A DNA stretch of 64,000 bases from Pseudoxanthomonas sp. SL93 (GCF_026625825.1 NZ_CP113065.1:1364001-1428000); one strand, 5' to 3'; positions 17,584 through 27,731 are shown, counted from the stretch's first letter. The notes: a model not told the origin generated them from the sequence alone. Program-made: numbers and translations.

Positions 17584-18453
17584 ATGACGACCGTCGCGAT
17601 TCATGCCCGGTTCGACCAGGCGACCAATACGGTCAGCTATCTGGCGTGGGACCCCGCCACGCGGCAAGCAGCCATCCTCGATCCCGTGCTGGACTACGAC
17701 CATCGCACCGGCGCCGCCGGTTTGGTGTCGGCGGATGCGTTGCTTGACGTCGCGGCAGCCGAAGGCCTCGCGATCGCCTGGATACTGGAAACCCATGCCC
17801 ATGCGGACCATCTTTCCGCCGCCCCCTACCTGAAGCAGAAGACGGGCGCGCGGATCGGCATCGGCGAGCACATCCGTGACGTGCAGCGCGTGTTCGCGCC
17901 CGTGTTCAACCTGTCTGGCGTGAGCGGCGACGGCAGCGAGTTCGACCAGCTCTTCGCCGATGGCGAATCCTTCGCACTGGGCGACCTGCGGGTGGATGTA
18001 CTGCACACCCCGGGTCACACCCCTGCATGCGTGTCCTACCGCATCGGCGATGCGGTATTCGTCGGCGACACGCTGTTCATGCCGGACTACGGCACCGCGC
18101 GTGCCGATTTTCCGGGCGGCGATGCTCGCACGCTTTTCCGCTCCATCCAGAAACTGCTTGCGCTGCCGGACGAGACCCGGCTGTTCATGTGCCACGATTA
18201 CAAGGCGCCCGGCCGCGACCATTACGCGTGGGAAACCACGGTGGCGGAACAGCGCGCGCGGAATGTCCACATCGGCGGTGGTACCGCCGAGGATGCGTTC
18301 GTCTCGATGCGCGAAGCGCGCGACGCCACCCTGCCCGCGCCCGCCTTGCTGCTGCCTTCGCTGCAGGTCAACATCCGGGCCGGCCGGCTGCCGGATCCGG
18401 AGCCCAACGGCACGCGCTACCTGCGGATCCCGCTGTCGGGGCCGATGGACTAG
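17584..18453 (+). CDS. MBL-fold hydrolase, persulfide dioxygenase-like (Blh type)
   Basis: A 289-residue cytoplasmic protein of the metallo-beta-lactamase superfamily related to ETHE1/Blh persulfide dioxygenases, which oxidise glutathione persulfide to sulfite. Metal ligands are in LETHAHADH (H71, H73, D75, H76), LHTPGHTPAC and FVGDTLFMPDYGTARADFPGG, with CHDYKAPGR near 200. The strong AAGGAGG site ends 4 bp before the ATG. It is divergent from the BigR-like operon, which supports the role. The glyoxalase II alternative is less likely because of the neighbours. Confidence 0.92.
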   Translation: MTTVAIHARFDQATNTVSYLAWDPATRQAAILDPVLDYDHRTGAAGLVSADALLDVAAAEGLAIAWILETHAHADHLSAAPYLKQKTGARIGIGEHIRDVQRVFAPVFNLSGVSGDGSEFDQLFADGESFALGDLRVDVLHTPGHTPACVSYRIGDAVFVGDTLFMPDYGTARADFPGGDARTLFRSIQKLLALPDETRLFMCHDYKAPGRDHYAWETTVAEQRARNVHIGGGTAEDAFVSMREARDATLPAPALLLPSLQVNIRAGRLPDPEPNGTRYLRIPLSGPMD

Positions 18454-18463
18454 CGTCGCGCCT

Positions 18464-19201
18464 TCAGTGCCCGCCGGCGTGCACGGCGGCCTGCCCCTGC
18501 GTGGCCGCTCCCGTGCCGCAATCCGCGCTCAGCAACGGCGAGTGGCGCAGCCACTCGGGATCGGGGTAGTAGGCGAACACGAACGATCCACCGCGGATGG
18601 TGTCGATCAGCGGACGCGCCACCGCGGTACGCACCGCGGGGCATCCCAGGCTGCGGCCCAGCCGGCCCTGCGCGCGGATCAGGTCGTTGCTGACGTAGGG
18701 CGCGCCGTGGATGACGATGGCGCGTTCACGCGCCTTGTCGTTGACGCCGGGCTCCAGCCCGCGCAGGCGCAGGGAATACCCATTGCCACCCACGTACGAC
18801 TCCTCCGTCTGGAAGGCGCCCAGGCTGGACATGTAGCTGCCGGTCGCATTGGAGAACCGCGTCGCCAGGTTCTCGCCGGTGTTGCGGCCATGCGCGACCC
18901 ATTCCTCGAAGAGCAGGCGCTGCTTGTCCAGATCGAACACCCACAGCCGTGGCTGCGTGGACGGCCGCGAATAGTCGATCACGCTCAGCCGGTTGGCTGG
19001 CGTCGTATCGCCGCGGCGCAGTGAGCAGGTCATCGCCCGCGCCGCCATCGACAGCACCTTGCGGTCCAGCGCCGGGGCGGCCCGATGCAGGGCCTCCACC
19101 ATGCGATCCGGCGCCCCGGCCGGTGGCGCAGCCTGGGTCGCGTTGGAGGCGCAGAGGGCCAGCAGGCCCGCGCAGGCGGTGGCAAGGGGGATCGTCTTCA
19201 T
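18464..19201 (-). CDS. Murein L,D-transpeptidase catalytic-domain protein (YkuD_2-like)
   Basis: A 245-residue exported protein with signal peptide MKTIPLATACAGLLALCASNATQA. The catalytic region has AIVIHGAPYVS followed by GRLGRSLGCPAV, the His and Cys of the YkuD_2 (PF13645) group. FDLDKQRLLFEEWVAHGRNTGENLATRFSN is also characteristic of that group. It probably remodels peptidoglycan crosslinks in the periplasm. The start at 19201 gives the signal peptide. It follows another L,D-transpeptidase by 53 bp and ends 10 bp from the convergent MBL gene. Confidence 0.88.
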   Translation of the reverse strand: MKTIPLATACAGLLALCASNATQAAPPAGAPDRMVEALHRAAPALDRKVLSMAARAMTCSLRRGDTTPANRLSVIDYSRPSTQPRLWVFDLDKQRLLFEEWVAHGRNTGENLATRFSNATGSYMSSLGAFQTEESYVGGNGYSLRLRGLEPGVNDKARERAIVIHGAPYVSNDLIRAQGRLGRSLGCPAVRTAVARPLIDTIRGGSFVFAYYPDPEWLRHSPLLSADCGTGAATQGQAAVHAGGH

Positions 19202-19254
19202 CACGGATATCGGCAGGAAAGGGCACACCAGCATCCCGATTCCGTCCGCAAGGC

Positions 19255-20310
19255 TTAGTGCGGTTCCGTTATAGCGGTGGCCTGGTCCGATTCCAAGACG
19301 GGGGCGGATTGCTGTTCGGCTGGCGTTGCACGCACGCCCGGCAGGTCCGACAGCAGTACCGTGGTGCCTGGCGTCAGGATGCCGTACAGCCGGCGCGAGA
19401 ACGCCTCCGGAATCCAGAACGACTGCATCAACGTGCGCAGCGGCGGCATGACGGCGTCCTGCGCACCGAGGATGCGGTGCGCGACCCAGCGATGTTCGCG
19501 CTGGGTGGGGTCAAGCAGGCTGGGGATGTCCTCCACGTCGGACGTCATCACCAGCAGCATCGTCCCGTTCAGCGCCACGTCGCGCACCACCTGCAGCGGT
19601 GCGGAGCCGATCAGCACGCCATTGCGCAGCACGGAGACACGGGCGTCGTGCAGGCTGACCAGGATGCTGACGGGGCCTTGCGGGGCTGCTTCCGGATTCC
19701 ACTGCACTTCGTAGGGGCTGGCCGGCATCGGGACGGCCTGCCCACCGGCGGTCACCGGCGCGAGCACCGCCGGATGCACGACGCTGGCCGGGGATGCCTC
19801 CGCGTTGGCCACCACCACCGAATCGCCCCGCTGGGTGATGGCGAACAGCTTCTCCGCGAAGGCATGCGGCAGGCGCACGCAGCCATGCGAGGCGGGATAC
19901 CCGGGCAGATTGCCGCCGTGCAGGGCGATGCCGTCCCAGGTGAGCCGCTGCATGTGCGGCATGGGCGCATTGTTGTAGAGGTTGGAGCGATGGTCCTTGT
20001 TCTTCTGCAGGATGGTGAACACGCCCGTCGGCGTGTCTTTCCCCGCCTTGCCCGAGCTGATCGTCGAGACGCCGATCGCGATGCCGTTGCGGTACACGTA
20101 AGCGCGTTGCTCATCCAGGCTGACCACCAGCACGATGGGGCCTTCGGGTGCGATCTGCGGATACCACAGGAATTCGCCCGGTTTGAGCGCGCGGGCATCG
20201 GTGGCGGGCTGGGCGAAGGCCGCAACGGGTGCCGCCCGCCCCGTCCAGGGCGTGGACGCGAATGCCAGCGCCACGAGCGCCAGCAGGCATCGGGACGCGA
20301 TGCATTTCAT
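19255..20310 (-). CDS. L,D-transpeptidase (YkuD) with degenerate second repeat
   Basis: A 351-residue periplasmic enzyme forming 3-3 crosslinks or anchoring proteins to peptidoglycan. Signal peptide MKCIASRCLLALVALAFASTPWTGRA. The first YkuD domain (about 45-170) has DTPTGVFTI, IALHGGNLPG and PASHGCVRLP with the catalytic Cys. Residues about 200-325 repeat the pattern (GPVSILVSLHDARVSVLRNG mirrors GPIVLVVSLDEQRAYVYRNG) but lack the His and Cys motifs. It starts 6 bp after thrC and probably shares its transcript. Confidence 0.9.
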   Translation of the reverse strand: MKCIASRCLLALVALAFASTPWTGRAAPVAAFAQPATDARALKPGEFLWYPQIAPEGPIVLVVSLDEQRAYVYRNGIAIGVSTISSGKAGKDTPTGVFTILQKNKDHRSNLYNNAPMPHMQRLTWDGIALHGGNLPGYPASHGCVRLPHAFAEKLFAITQRGDSVVVANAEASPASVVHPAVLAPVTAGGQAVPMPASPYEVQWNPEAAPQGPVSILVSLHDARVSVLRNGVLIGSAPLQVVRDVALNGTMLLVMTSDVEDIPSLLDPTQREHRWVAHRILGAQDAVMPPLRTLMQSFWIPEAFSRRLYGILTPGTTVLLSDLPGVRATPAEQQSAPVLESDQATAITEPH

Positions 20311-20316
20311 GCCGCA

Positions 20317-21609
20317 TCAGCCCGCCAGGATCGCGTGGCGCAGCGCCGCGTACTCGGCCGGCACCGGGTCCGCATGCGCCGGCCTGGCCAGCAGATCCGC
20401 CAGTGCAGGCGGAATCTCCACCTCACGACCGATCAGCGGCTCGACGACGCTTTCGAACTTGGCGGGGTGCGCGGTGGCGGCAACGGCCCAGTCCCCCGTC
20501 TCGCCCTGTGCGCGCAGGTCCTCCAGCACCTTCACCGCCGTGGCCGTGTGCGGGCAATGCACCTCGCCGTATTCGCGGTAGCGGCGCGCGATCACCTCGC
20601 GAATGGCCGCGTCATCGACACTGGCCGACGGGAACGCGTTCCGCAAGGCAGTGTCGTCGCCCCCGAACAACCAGCGCAGCCGCTCGAAGTTGCTTGGCGC
20701 ACCGACATCCATCGCATTGGCCAGGGTCGCGACGCTGGCCCGCGGCGTGTAGCCGGCGCCGGCGAAGAACTCCGGCAGCACGCGATTGGCATTGGTCGCC
20801 AGCACGATACGCTCCAGCGGGACGCCCAGCGCACGCGCGAATATCGCCGCCAGGGCATTGCCCAGGTTGCCGGTCGGGATGACGAAGTTCAGCGATTGGC
20901 CGGTGCGTGCGCGGTGCGACAGCGCGGCGTGCGCGTAGTAGCTCATCTGCGGCAACAATCTGCCCAGGCTGATGCTGTTGGCCGAACTCAACGGTGCCTG
21001 CTGCTGCAGCCCGGCATCGTTCAACGCCTGCTTCACCAATGCCTGGCAGTCATCGAACGAACCCGCCACCCGCAGCGCAGTGATGTTGTCGCCGAAGCAA
21101 CCCAACTGGTGCGCCTGCCGCGGCGACACCCGGCCATCGGGATACAGCACCACCACGCGCAGCCCGGGTTGACGATGGAACGCCGCGGCTACCGCCGCCC
21201 CCGTATCGCCGGACGTGGCGACCAGGATCGTCAATGGCGTGGCGGCGTCACGCCGCAGTCGCGCCAGGCTGGCGGCCAGGAAGCGCGCGCCCACGTCCTT
21301 GAACGCCGCCGTAGGTCCATGGAACAGCTCGAGGACATGATCGCCGGGCGTGGCCAGCGGACGCAGCGGCGCCGGGAAATCGAAGGCTTCGCGACAGATG
21401 GCGGCCAGTTCGGGCGCCAGCGTGTCGCCCTCGAAGAACGGCAGCAGCAATGCCGCCGCAGTCCCGGCCATGTCGCGACCCGGCGCCAGCACGCGTGCCG
21501 CGGGCAGCGTTTCGGGTACGTAGAGCCCACCATCCGGTGCAAGCCCGGCGGCGATCGCCTGGCTCAGCGTGGCGGGAGGGGATGCATGGCGGGTGGAAAT
21601 GAAGTTCAT
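20317..21609 (-). CDS. thrC: Threonine synthase
   Basis: A 430-residue PLP enzyme converting O-phosphohomoserine to threonine, the last step of the pathway. The conserved N-terminus MNFISTRHASPPATLSQAIAAG is followed by LPPDGGLYVPE-like LAPDGGLYVPE. The PLP lysine lies in HGPTAAFKDVGARF, with a glycine-rich cofactor loop in VATSGDTGAAVAAAF. Start ATG 21609 was preferred to GTG 21618, which overlaps the thrB stop; both are in frame. It is the third gene of the thrABC operon. Confidence 0.95.
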   Translation of the reverse strand: MNFISTRHASPPATLSQAIAAGLAPDGGLYVPETLPAARVLAPGRDMAGTAAALLLPFFEGDTLAPELAAICREAFDFPAPLRPLATPGDHVLELFHGPTAAFKDVGARFLAASLARLRRDAATPLTILVATSGDTGAAVAAAFHRQPGLRVVVLYPDGRVSPRQAHQLGCFGDNITALRVAGSFDDCQALVKQALNDAGLQQQAPLSSANSISLGRLLPQMSYYAHAALSHRARTGQSLNFVIPTGNLGNALAAIFARALGVPLERIVLATNANRVLPEFFAGAGYTPRASVATLANAMDVGAPSNFERLRWLFGGDDTALRNAFPSASVDDAAIREVIARRYREYGEVHCPHTATAVKVLEDLRAQGETGDWAVAATAHPAKFESVVEPLIGREVEIPPALADLLARPAHADPVPAEYAALRHAILAG

Positions 21610-21614
21610 CGTGC

Positions 21615-22568
21615 TCACGGGATGACGACGTCCAGGTCTTCGGGTGGGGGCAGTACTTCCGCGCCGGTGGCATTGATCGGCGACACCCAGGCCTGGCTGG
21701 TGAACCCCGCCTCGGCGAAGGCCTGCTGTACCCGCGGCGCGGCCGTCTCCGCGGCGGCGCGCGATTCGAACCAGGCGAACACGCTGGGGCCGGCGCCGGA
21801 AATGCTGGCGCCCATGGCCCCGGCATCAAGCGCGGCCTGCTTGGCGGCCTGGAAACCGACAATCAGCGGCGCACGGCGTGGCTCCACCAGCACGTCACGC
21901 AGCCCGTCACGCACCAGGGCCGCATCGCCGGCGTGGCAACCCGCCAGCACCAGCGCCAGATGGGCGCTCTGCGCGACGAATTCCTTCAGCTCGTAGCTGC
22001 CCTGCAACGCGGCGCGTGCGCGTCGCGTTTCCAGGATGGCATCGGGATGCACCAGCACGCTGTGCCAATGCTCCGGCACCGGAATGCGCACCAGCCGGTC
22101 GGCCGTCGACAGCACCAGGCCGCCGAGCAGCATCGGGCCGAGATTGTCGCCGTGCTTGCCGCCGCTCGCCACGGCCTCGCCCACCAGGGCATGCGGGTAC
22201 AGCTGCTCGCGCGTGAGCGGCACGTCCAGCAGTTCGTTGGCAGCCACCAGGGCCGCCACACACGAGGCGGCCGAGCCGCCCATGCCGGAACCCAGCGGAA
22301 TGCCCTTCTCGATCTTCACCTCGAAGCCGAACGGCAGCGCCAGCGCTTCGCGCAACGAGATCAGCGCCGCACCGGCAGTATTGGCCGGCGCATCGAGCGG
22401 CAGGTCGATGGTGGCCCCGCGGATCGCGGCGATGCGTACCCCGGCCTCCTCGATGCGCCGCACGGTGACGGTATCACCCACGCCTTCGATGACGTGGCCA
22501 AGAATGTCGAAACCGACCCCGACGTTGCCGACCGACGCAGGCGCGAATGCCGTCGCCTGCAGCTTCAT
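21615..22568 (-). CDS. thrB: Homoserine kinase (GHMP type)
   Basis: A 317-residue cytoplasmic kinase phosphorylating homoserine. Typical GHMP motifs are [20 protein letters not shown] at the N-terminus and the ATP-binding loop [33 protein letters not shown] and the C-terminal [11 protein letters not shown] are also family signatures. It lies 55 bp after thrA, and its stop codon is only 5 bp from the preferred thrC start, as expected for a thr operon. Confidence 0.96.
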   Translation of the reverse strand: MKLQATAFAPASVGNVGVGFDILGHVIEGVGDTVTVRRIEEAGVRIAAIRGATIDLPLDAPANTAGAALISLREALALPFGFEVKIEKGIPLGSGMGGSAASCVAALVAANELLDVPLTREQLYPHALVGEAVASGGKHGDNLGPMLLGGLVLSTADRLVRIPVPEHWHSVLVHPDAILETRRARAALQGSYELKEFVAQSAHLALVLAGCHAGDAALVRDGLRDVLVEPRRAPLIVGFQAAKQAALDAGAMGASISGAGPSVFAWFESRAAAETAAPRVQQAFAEAGFTSQAWVSPINATGAEVLPPPEDLDVVIP

Positions 22569-22623
22569 GCCCGCTTCCCCAAACTGCCCTGCACCATCAC
22601 TCCCCCCATGGTCTTCGCCTGCC

Positions 22624-25116
22624 TCACAGCCTGGCTCCCTGCCCTGCGGCCACCCGCAGCACGTCGGCGAAGACGCCTGCCGCGGTCACTTCCGGACCGG
22701 CGCCTGGCCCCTGCACGATCAGGGGATTGTCGCAGTAACGGCGCGTGCTGAACTGCACGATGTTGTCGGTCAGGCGCAGGTTGGCGAAGGCATGCGCCAG
22801 CGGCACCTCGACCAGGCCCACGCTGGCCTTGCCTTCCGCATCCAGCCGCGCGACATACCGCAGCACGTTGCCGGCGGCACGCGCCTTGGCCAGGCGTTCC
22901 GAGAACGCGGCATCCACTTCGCCCAGCCGCGCCATGAAATCCTCGACGCTGGCCTCGCGCAGCGAGGCAGGCACCAGGCTCTCCACCTGCACGTCATCCA
23001 GCGCCAGCTCGCGGCCGGCCTCACGCCCCAGGATCACCAGTTTGCGGGCCACGTCGGTACCGGACAGGTCATCGCGCGGGTCGGGCTCGGTGTAGCCCAG
23101 GCCACGGGCCTCGGTCACCAGCTGCGAGAACGGGACGCTGCCGTCGAACCGGTTGAACAGCCAGGCCAGCGTGCCCGAGAAGATCCCTTCCACCGACACC
23201 ACGGAGTCGCCTGTATCGACCAGGTCGCGCAGCGTGGAGATCACCGGCAGGCCGGCGCCCACGGTGGCCTCGTAGCGGAAGCGCGCGCCGCTGGTGGCGG
23301 CCGACTCGCGGATGGCGTGGTAGCGCGCCAGCGGGCCGGCACCCGCCTGCTTGTTGGGCGTCACCACGTGGATGCCGGCCGCGAGCCAGTCGGCATACCG
23401 GTCGGCCACTTCCGGGCTGGCGCTGCAGTCGACAATCACGGCATGCGGCATGTGCGCGGCCAGCAGATGCTGGGTGAAGCGCTCCAGGTCCACCGGCTGA
23501 GGGCTGGCGGTGAAACGCTCGCGCCAGTCGCCCCCGATGCTGCGGTCGTCCAGCAGCATCCTTCGGCTGGACGCGATCGCGCGCAGGCGCAAATCCACGT
23601 TGGCCTTGCCGAGCAGTTGCGGTTGCGCGGCGCGCAGTTGTTCGATCAGGGTGGCACCCACGTTGCCGGGCCCGATCACGCCCACCGCGAACGTCTGCGG
23701 CGACAGCCAGAACCCCGCATGCGCGGCGCGCAGTGCCTTGGTGGCGTCGGCGCTGTCGATGGCGACGGAAATGTTGCGTTCCGAGGAGCCCTGCGCAATG
23801 GCGAGGATGTTGACCCGCGCGCGGCCCAGCGATTCGAACAGGCGCGCGGCGACACCCGGCTGGCCCGCCATGCCGTCGCCGACGGCGGCCAGCACGCTGA
23901 CGCCTTCAGTCAGCTGCACGCGCTGCACCTGGCCGACGTTGAGTTCATGCGCGAACGCATTGAGCAGCGCACCCTGGGCCCGCCCCGCTTCGCTGCGCTT
24001 GACCACGCAGCAGATCGAGTGCTCCGAAGAACCCTGCGAGATCATCACCACCGACACCCGCGCGTCGCGCAGTGCGGCGAACACGCGCTCGGCGGTGCCG
24101 GGCACGCCGATCAGGCCGGTGCCTTCCAGGTTCAGCACCGCCAGGTCGGGGCTTAGTGTCAGGCCTTTCACCGGCCCGGACACATCGCGGTCGGCGGTGA
24201 TGCGCGTGCCCGGATGCTCCGGGTGGAACGTATTGCGGATGATGATCGGCAGGCCGCGCTCGATGGCGGGCGACATGGTCTGCGGATGCACGACCTTGGC
24301 GCCGAAGTAGGCCAGTTCGCAGGCCTCGTCGTAGCTGAGCGTTTCCAGCTGCACGGCTTCCGGTACCACGCGCGGATCGGCGGACAGCACGCCGTCCACG
24401 TCGGTCCAGATGTGCAGCTCGGCCGCATCGTAGAGCGCCGCGAAGATGGCGCCGGAATAGTCGCTGCCGTTGCGGCCCAGCGTGGTGATGCGGTCGTTGC
24501 GGTCGCGCGCGACGAAGCCGGTGGCGACCACGCGGCGCTGCGGATGTATGGCTCGCCAGTCCGCCAGGCGCTGGGCGCTGATCGTCCAGTCGACGTCCAC
24601 GCCCAGGTCGCTGCGGTCCACCACCAGCACGTCCCGCGCATCGAGCACGGAACAGTCTTCGCCCAGCGTGCGGAGGTAATCGCCCAGCAGGCGGGCCGAG
24701 AGCACTTCGCCCAGTCCCTGTACGCGGTCCAGGACTTCCCGCGGCAGCTCGCCGATCACGCCCAGCGCGGCCAGGATCTGCGCGAGCTGTTCGAAGCGTT
24801 CGTCCAGCCATTCCAGCGTGGCACCGGCATGCTCGCCCAGCAGGGACACCGCCGCACCGCGGTGGCGGGCCCGCAGTTCGTGCCAGCGTTCGCGCCACTC
24901 CTCCTGCCCACGCGAGGCCAGTTCGGCCAGTTCGATCAACGCGTCGGTGACACCCTTCATCGCCGAGACCACGGTGACCTGCACGTCCTCGTCACGCGCC
25001 TGCAGCAACCGCGCGACATGGCGGTACCGGTCCGCATCGGCCACGGACGTGCCGCCGAACTTGTGGACGACGGTGCGGAGCTTGGGTTGTTCGACTTCGG
25101 CGCTGCGGGACGACAT
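22624..25116 (-). CDS. thrA: Bifunctional aspartokinase / homoserine dehydrogenase
   Basis: An 830-residue fusion catalysing the first and third steps of threonine biosynthesis. The aspartokinase half begins [15 protein letters not shown] and contains [20 protein letters not shown]. Central ACT domains with [10 protein letters not shown] and [10 protein letters not shown] carry the likely threonine feedback sites. The homoserine dehydrogenase half starts [17 protein letters not shown], with [20 protein letters not shown] and [12 protein letters not shown]. Start 25116 ([10 protein letters not shown]) has GAGGT upstream; earlier in-frame ATGs fall in the attenuator. Expression is probably set by the leader peptide at 25208-25285. 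Confidence 0.96.
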   Translation of the reverse strand: MSSRSAEVEQPKLRTVVHKFGGTSVADADRYRHVARLLQARDEDVQVTVVSAMKGVTDALIELAELASRGQEEWRERWHELRARHRGAAVSLLGEHAGATLEWLDERFEQLAQILAALGVIGELPREVLDRVQGLGEVLSARLLGDYLRTLGEDCSVLDARDVLVVDRSDLGVDVDWTISAQRLADWRAIHPQRRVVATGFVARDRNDRITTLGRNGSDYSGAIFAALYDAAELHIWTDVDGVLSADPRVVPEAVQLETLSYDEACELAYFGAKVVHPQTMSPAIERGLPIIIRNTFHPEHPGTRITADRDVSGPVKGLTLSPDLAVLNLEGTGLIGVPGTAERVFAALRDARVSVVMISQGSSEHSICCVVKRSEAGRAQGALLNAFAHELNVGQVQRVQLTEGVSVLAAVGDGMAGQPGVAARLFESLGRARVNILAIAQGSSERNISVAIDSADATKALRAAHAGFWLSPQTFAVGVIGPGNVGATLIEQLRAAQPQLLGKANVDLRLRAIASSRRMLLDDRSIGGDWRERFTASPQPVDLERFTQHLLAAHMPHAVIVDCSASPEVADRYADWLAAGIHVVTPNKQAGAGPLARYHAIRESAATSGARFRYEATVGAGLPVISTLRDLVDTGDSVVSVEGIFSGTLAWLFNRFDGSVPFSQLVTEARGLGYTEPDPRDDLSGTDVARKLVILGREAGRELALDDVQVESLVPASLREASVEDFMARLGEVDAAFSERLAKARAAGNVLRYVARLDAEGKASVGLVEVPLAHAFANLRLTDNIVQFSTRRYCDNPLIVQGPGAGPEVTAAGVFADVLRVAAGQGARL

Positions 25117-25150
25117 GGGTCTGGAACCTCGAGTGGGAGGCCCGGCGCGC

Positions 25151-25234
25151 ATCAGGAGTTGGGGTTGCCCTGCATCCTGATCCGGGTGCGGGGCCGTGGT
25201 CTGCGGATTACGCGAACACAACCAGCCGCACCCG
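25151..25234 (-). promoter_or_regulatory. thr attenuator-like RNA structures
   Basis: On the minus strand, CGGGTGCGG at the end of the leader ORF (25234-25226) is perfectly complementary to CCGCACCCG (25191-25183). Downstream, ATCAGGA (25181-25175) pairs with TCCTGAT (25157-25151), with an inner GGG/CCC. The first stem overlaps leader codons and would be disrupted by a ribosome reaching the leader stop. No U-tract follows either stem, so classic intrinsic termination is not evident; Rho or translational control is possible. Confidence 0.5.
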
Positions 25235-25285
25235 ACGAGTCAGGGTGGTAATGGTGGTGGTAATAAGCGCCGTGCACGCCGCCAT
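25208..25285 (-). CDS. thrL: thr operon leader peptide
   Basis: A 25-residue ORF containing ALITTTITTLT: six Thr and two Ile codons in nine consecutive positions, the products of this pathway and its isoleucine branch. It matches the logic of the Escherichia coli threonine leader, in which charged Thr/Ile tRNA levels set ribosome stalling. An in-frame upstream ATG at 25351 would give a 47-residue version; neither start has a strong ribosome site. A TTGACA -35 element lies at 25383-25388 with no obvious -10. It ends 91 bp before thrA. Confidence 0.75.
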   Translation of the reverse strand: MAACTALITTTITTLTRRVRLVVFA

Positions 25286-25450
25286 GGCGTCGCCGGCCGG
25301 CCGGTTGGCCTGCACGGGGACGATCTTCGGGTGACGTGCGGAAAAGTGCATGCCCTAAGGGAAGCATGAAGCCCCGGGGGGCTGTCAAGCGCTGCAACGC
25401 AACAATCGCGGGTCGACCGATGGATGCATCTGAAACGATCACGTTGCCTG

Positions 25451-25906
25451 CTACAACGCACGCGTCATGAAGACGCTGTTGGGATCGTCCACGTAGTCGG
25501 CAAACGGCGTGCAGGCGACGAAACCCGCCCGGGCGTACATGGCGCGCGCGGGCGCAAAGTAATCCATCGAACCGGTCTCCAGGCTCACCCGCCGGTAGCC
25601 GCGCCGGATCGCTTCATCCACCAGATGGCCCAGCATGCGCGAGGCCACGCCCTGGCGAAGGTACGCCTGCGCGGTCCGCATGGACTTGATCTCGCCGTGC
25701 GCATCGTCGATATGCCGGAGCGCACCGCAGCCGGCCAGCGCATCACCGTCCCACAGGCTCCAGAAGCGGATGCCGGGCTGCCGAAGGCCGTCGAGGTCGA
25801 GCGCGTGCACGCTTTCCGGGGGCGATGTCCGGTGCATCCAGTCCAGATGCTCCTGCAGCAATGCGATGACGGCCGGGTGATGCAGCGTGTCGGCGCGAAT
25901 TTCCAC
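25451..25906 (-). CDS. GNAT-family N-acetyltransferase
   Basis: A 151-residue cytoplasmic acetyltransferase. The acetyl-CoA-binding loop is in [19 protein letters not shown] (Q-x-x-G-x-A type), preceded by GEIKSMRT (motif A strand) and followed by [10 protein letters not shown] and [13 protein letters not shown] start at 25906. It lies between the tRNA gene and the thr promoter. The substrate is unknown; the [15 protein letters not shown]-terminus resembles the PhnO/YhhY-like amine acetyltransferase groups only loosely. Confidence 0.88.
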   Translation of the reverse strand: MEIRADTLHHPAVIALLQEHLDWMHRTSPPESVHALDLDGLRQPGIRFWSLWDGDALAGCGALRHIDDAHGEIKSMRTAQAYLRQGVASRMLGHLVDEAIRRGYRRVSLETGSMDYFAPARAMYARAGFVACTPFADYVDDPNSVFMTRAL

Positions 25907-25952
25907 GGGTCCTCCGCGCGCGCGGCGCGACAGCAGGCAGGCGATGGAACGA

Positions 25953-26029
25953 TGGTGACCCCGGCGCGATTCGAACGCACGACCTGTCCCTTAGGAGGGG
26001 ACCGCTCTATCCAGCTGAGCTACGGGGCC
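25953..26029 (-). tRNA. tRNA-Arg (CCT anticodon)
   Basis: A 77-nt cloverleaf read on the minus strand. The acceptor GGCCCCG pairs with CGGGGTC (one G-T), followed by A and an encoded CCA. D-arm GTAGCTCAGCTGGATAGAGC. The anticodon stem GTCCC/GGGAC holds the loop CTCCTAA with anticodon CCT, decoding AGG. The T-loop GTTCGAATC is canonical. It stands alone between GNAT and the dehydrogenase gene. Confidence 0.97.
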
Positions 26030-26190
26030 ATGCCGGGGATTCTCGCATGATCGCCGATGATGGCGAAGCCGTGCCGGAAGCCAGGGGCGCTTTCCCGGTG
26101 CTGCCCGGTGGGCCGGCGGGCCGGCGCGCTCTGCTAAAATCGGGGTTCCCCAGGGCGCCTGCGCGCCCGACACCGTCTTCTGGAGCACGC

Positions 26191-27723
26191 ATGCCCACCG
26201 ATCTTCTCAAGGCCCTCGGCCTTGGCAGCACCAATTCCGGCACCTACCTTGGCAGCGGCGAATGGTCCACGACCACCGATGCCGGCCTGCTGCAGTCGAT
26301 CAACCCGACCACCAACGAAGTGATCGCCGAAGTCCACGCCAGCAGCCAGGCCGACTACGAAAAGATCGTCGAACGTGCCCAGGCCGCCTTCAAGGTGTGG
26401 CGCACCACCCCGGCGCCGCGCCGCGGCGAAGCCGTGCGCCTGTGCGGTGACGCACTGCGCCGGCACAAGGACGCACTGGGTTCGCTGGTCGCGCTGGAAA
26501 TGGGCAAGAGCAAGCCCGAAGGCGATGGCGAAGTGCAGGAGATGATCGACATCGCCGACTTCGCCGTGGGCCAGAGCCGCATGCTGTACGGCTACACCAT
26601 GCACTCCGAGCGCCCCGGCCACCGCATGTACGAGCAGTACCAGCCGCTGGGTCTGGTGGGCATCATCAGCGCGTTCAACTTCCCGGTCGCGGTGTGGGCG
26701 TGGAACTCGTTCCTGGCCGCCATCTGCGGCGACATCTGCATCTGGAAGCCGTCCAACAAGACGCCGCTCACCGCGATCGCCAGCATGAAGATCTGCAACG
26801 AGGCGCTGAAGGCCGGCGGATTCCCGGACATCTTCTTCCTGATCAACGACGCCGGCGTCGAGCTGGCGCAGCAGTTCGTCGACGACAAGCGCATCCCGCT
26901 GATCAGCTTCACCGGCTCCACCCAGGTCGGCCGCACCGTCGGCGAGCGCGTCGCCCGCCGCATGGGCCGCAGCCTGCTGGAACTGGGCGGCAACAACGCC
27001 ATCATCCTCGACGAAACCGCCGACCTGAAGCTGGCCATTCCCGGCATCGTGTTCGGTGCCGTCGGCACCGCCGGCCAGCGCTGCACCACCACGCGCCGCC
27101 TGATCGTGCACGAATCCATCTACGACACCGTGCTGTCCACGCTGGTAAAGGCGTACAAGCAGGTGGAAGGCAAGATCGGCGATCCGCTGGACCCGGCCAA
27201 CCTGATGGGCCCGTTGAACAGCCAGGCCGCCGTGCAGCAGTTCCTGGCGTCCATCGAGAAAGCCAAGGCCAGCGGCGGCACCGTCGAAACCGGCGGCACC
27301 GCCATCGACCGCCCGGGCAACTTCGTGCTGCCGGCCATCGTGACCGGCCTGAAGAATTCCGATGAAGTGGTGCAGCACGAGACCTTCGCGCCGATCCTGT
27401 ACGTGATGAAGTACAGGACGCTGGACGAAGCCATCGACATGCAGAACGCCGTGCCGCAGGGCCTGTCGTCGTCGATCTTCACCCAGAACCTGAAGGCGGC
27501 CGAGCAGTTCCTGTCCGCGGCCGGGTCGGACTGCGGCATCGCCAACGTCAACATCGGCACCAGTGGCGCGGAGATCGGCGGCGCTTTCGGTGGCGAGAAG
27601 GAAACCGGCGGCGGTCGCGAGTCGGGCTCGGACGCATGGAAGGTCTACATGCGCCGGCAGACCAACACCATCAACTACTCCGACTCGCTGCCGCTGGCCC
27701 AGGGCATCAAGTTCGACCTGTAG
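26191..27723 (+). CDS. Aldehyde dehydrogenase, ALDH7/aminoadipate-semialdehyde type
   Basis: A 510-residue NAD(P)-dependent dehydrogenase, closest by motif to alpha-aminoadipic semialdehyde dehydrogenase (ALDH7A1/AmaB group) of lysine catabolism. Visible motifs: [17 protein letters not shown] and [13 protein letters not shown] (cofactor), [11 protein letters not shown], the Glu region [12 protein letters not shown] and the catalytic Cys in [13 protein letters not shown]. The C-terminal [20 protein letters not shown] is characteristic of family 7. The start at 26191 follows TGGAG by 6 bp. The gene stands alone and ends in a GC-rich hairpin. Confidence 0.93.
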   Translation: MPTDLLKALGLGSTNSGTYLGSGEWSTTTDAGLLQSINPTTNEVIAEVHASSQADYEKIVERAQAAFKVWRTTPAPRRGEAVRLCGDALRRHKDALGSLVALEMGKSKPEGDGEVQEMIDIADFAVGQSRMLYGYTMHSERPGHRMYEQYQPLGLVGIISAFNFPVAVWAWNSFLAAICGDICIWKPSNKTPLTAIASMKICNEALKAGGFPDIFFLINDAGVELAQQFVDDKRIPLISFTGSTQVGRTVGERVARRMGRSLLELGGNNAIILDETADLKLAIPGIVFGAVGTAGQRCTTTRRLIVHESIYDTVLSTLVKAYKQVEGKIGDPLDPANLMGPLNSQAAVQQFLASIEKAKASGGTVETGGTAIDRPGNFVLPAIVTGLKNSDEVVQHETFAPILYVMKYRTLDEAIDMQNAVPQGLSSSIFTQNLKAAEQFLSAAGSDCGIANVNIGTSGAEIGGAFGGEKETGGGRESGSDAWKVYMRRQTNTINYSDSLPLAQGIKFDL

Positions 27724-27731
27724 TTTGTGCA

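Noticed and set aside
18949-21996. 1015-codon plus-strand frame
   Set aside because: Antisense to two L,D-transpeptidases and thrC/thrB; no recognisable domains.
25152-25442. His-rich reading frame (YYHHHYHPD) upstream of thrA
   Set aside because: It could look like a histidine-operon leader, but it is the same bases as the Thr/Ile run in another frame, and thrA is the adjacent gene.
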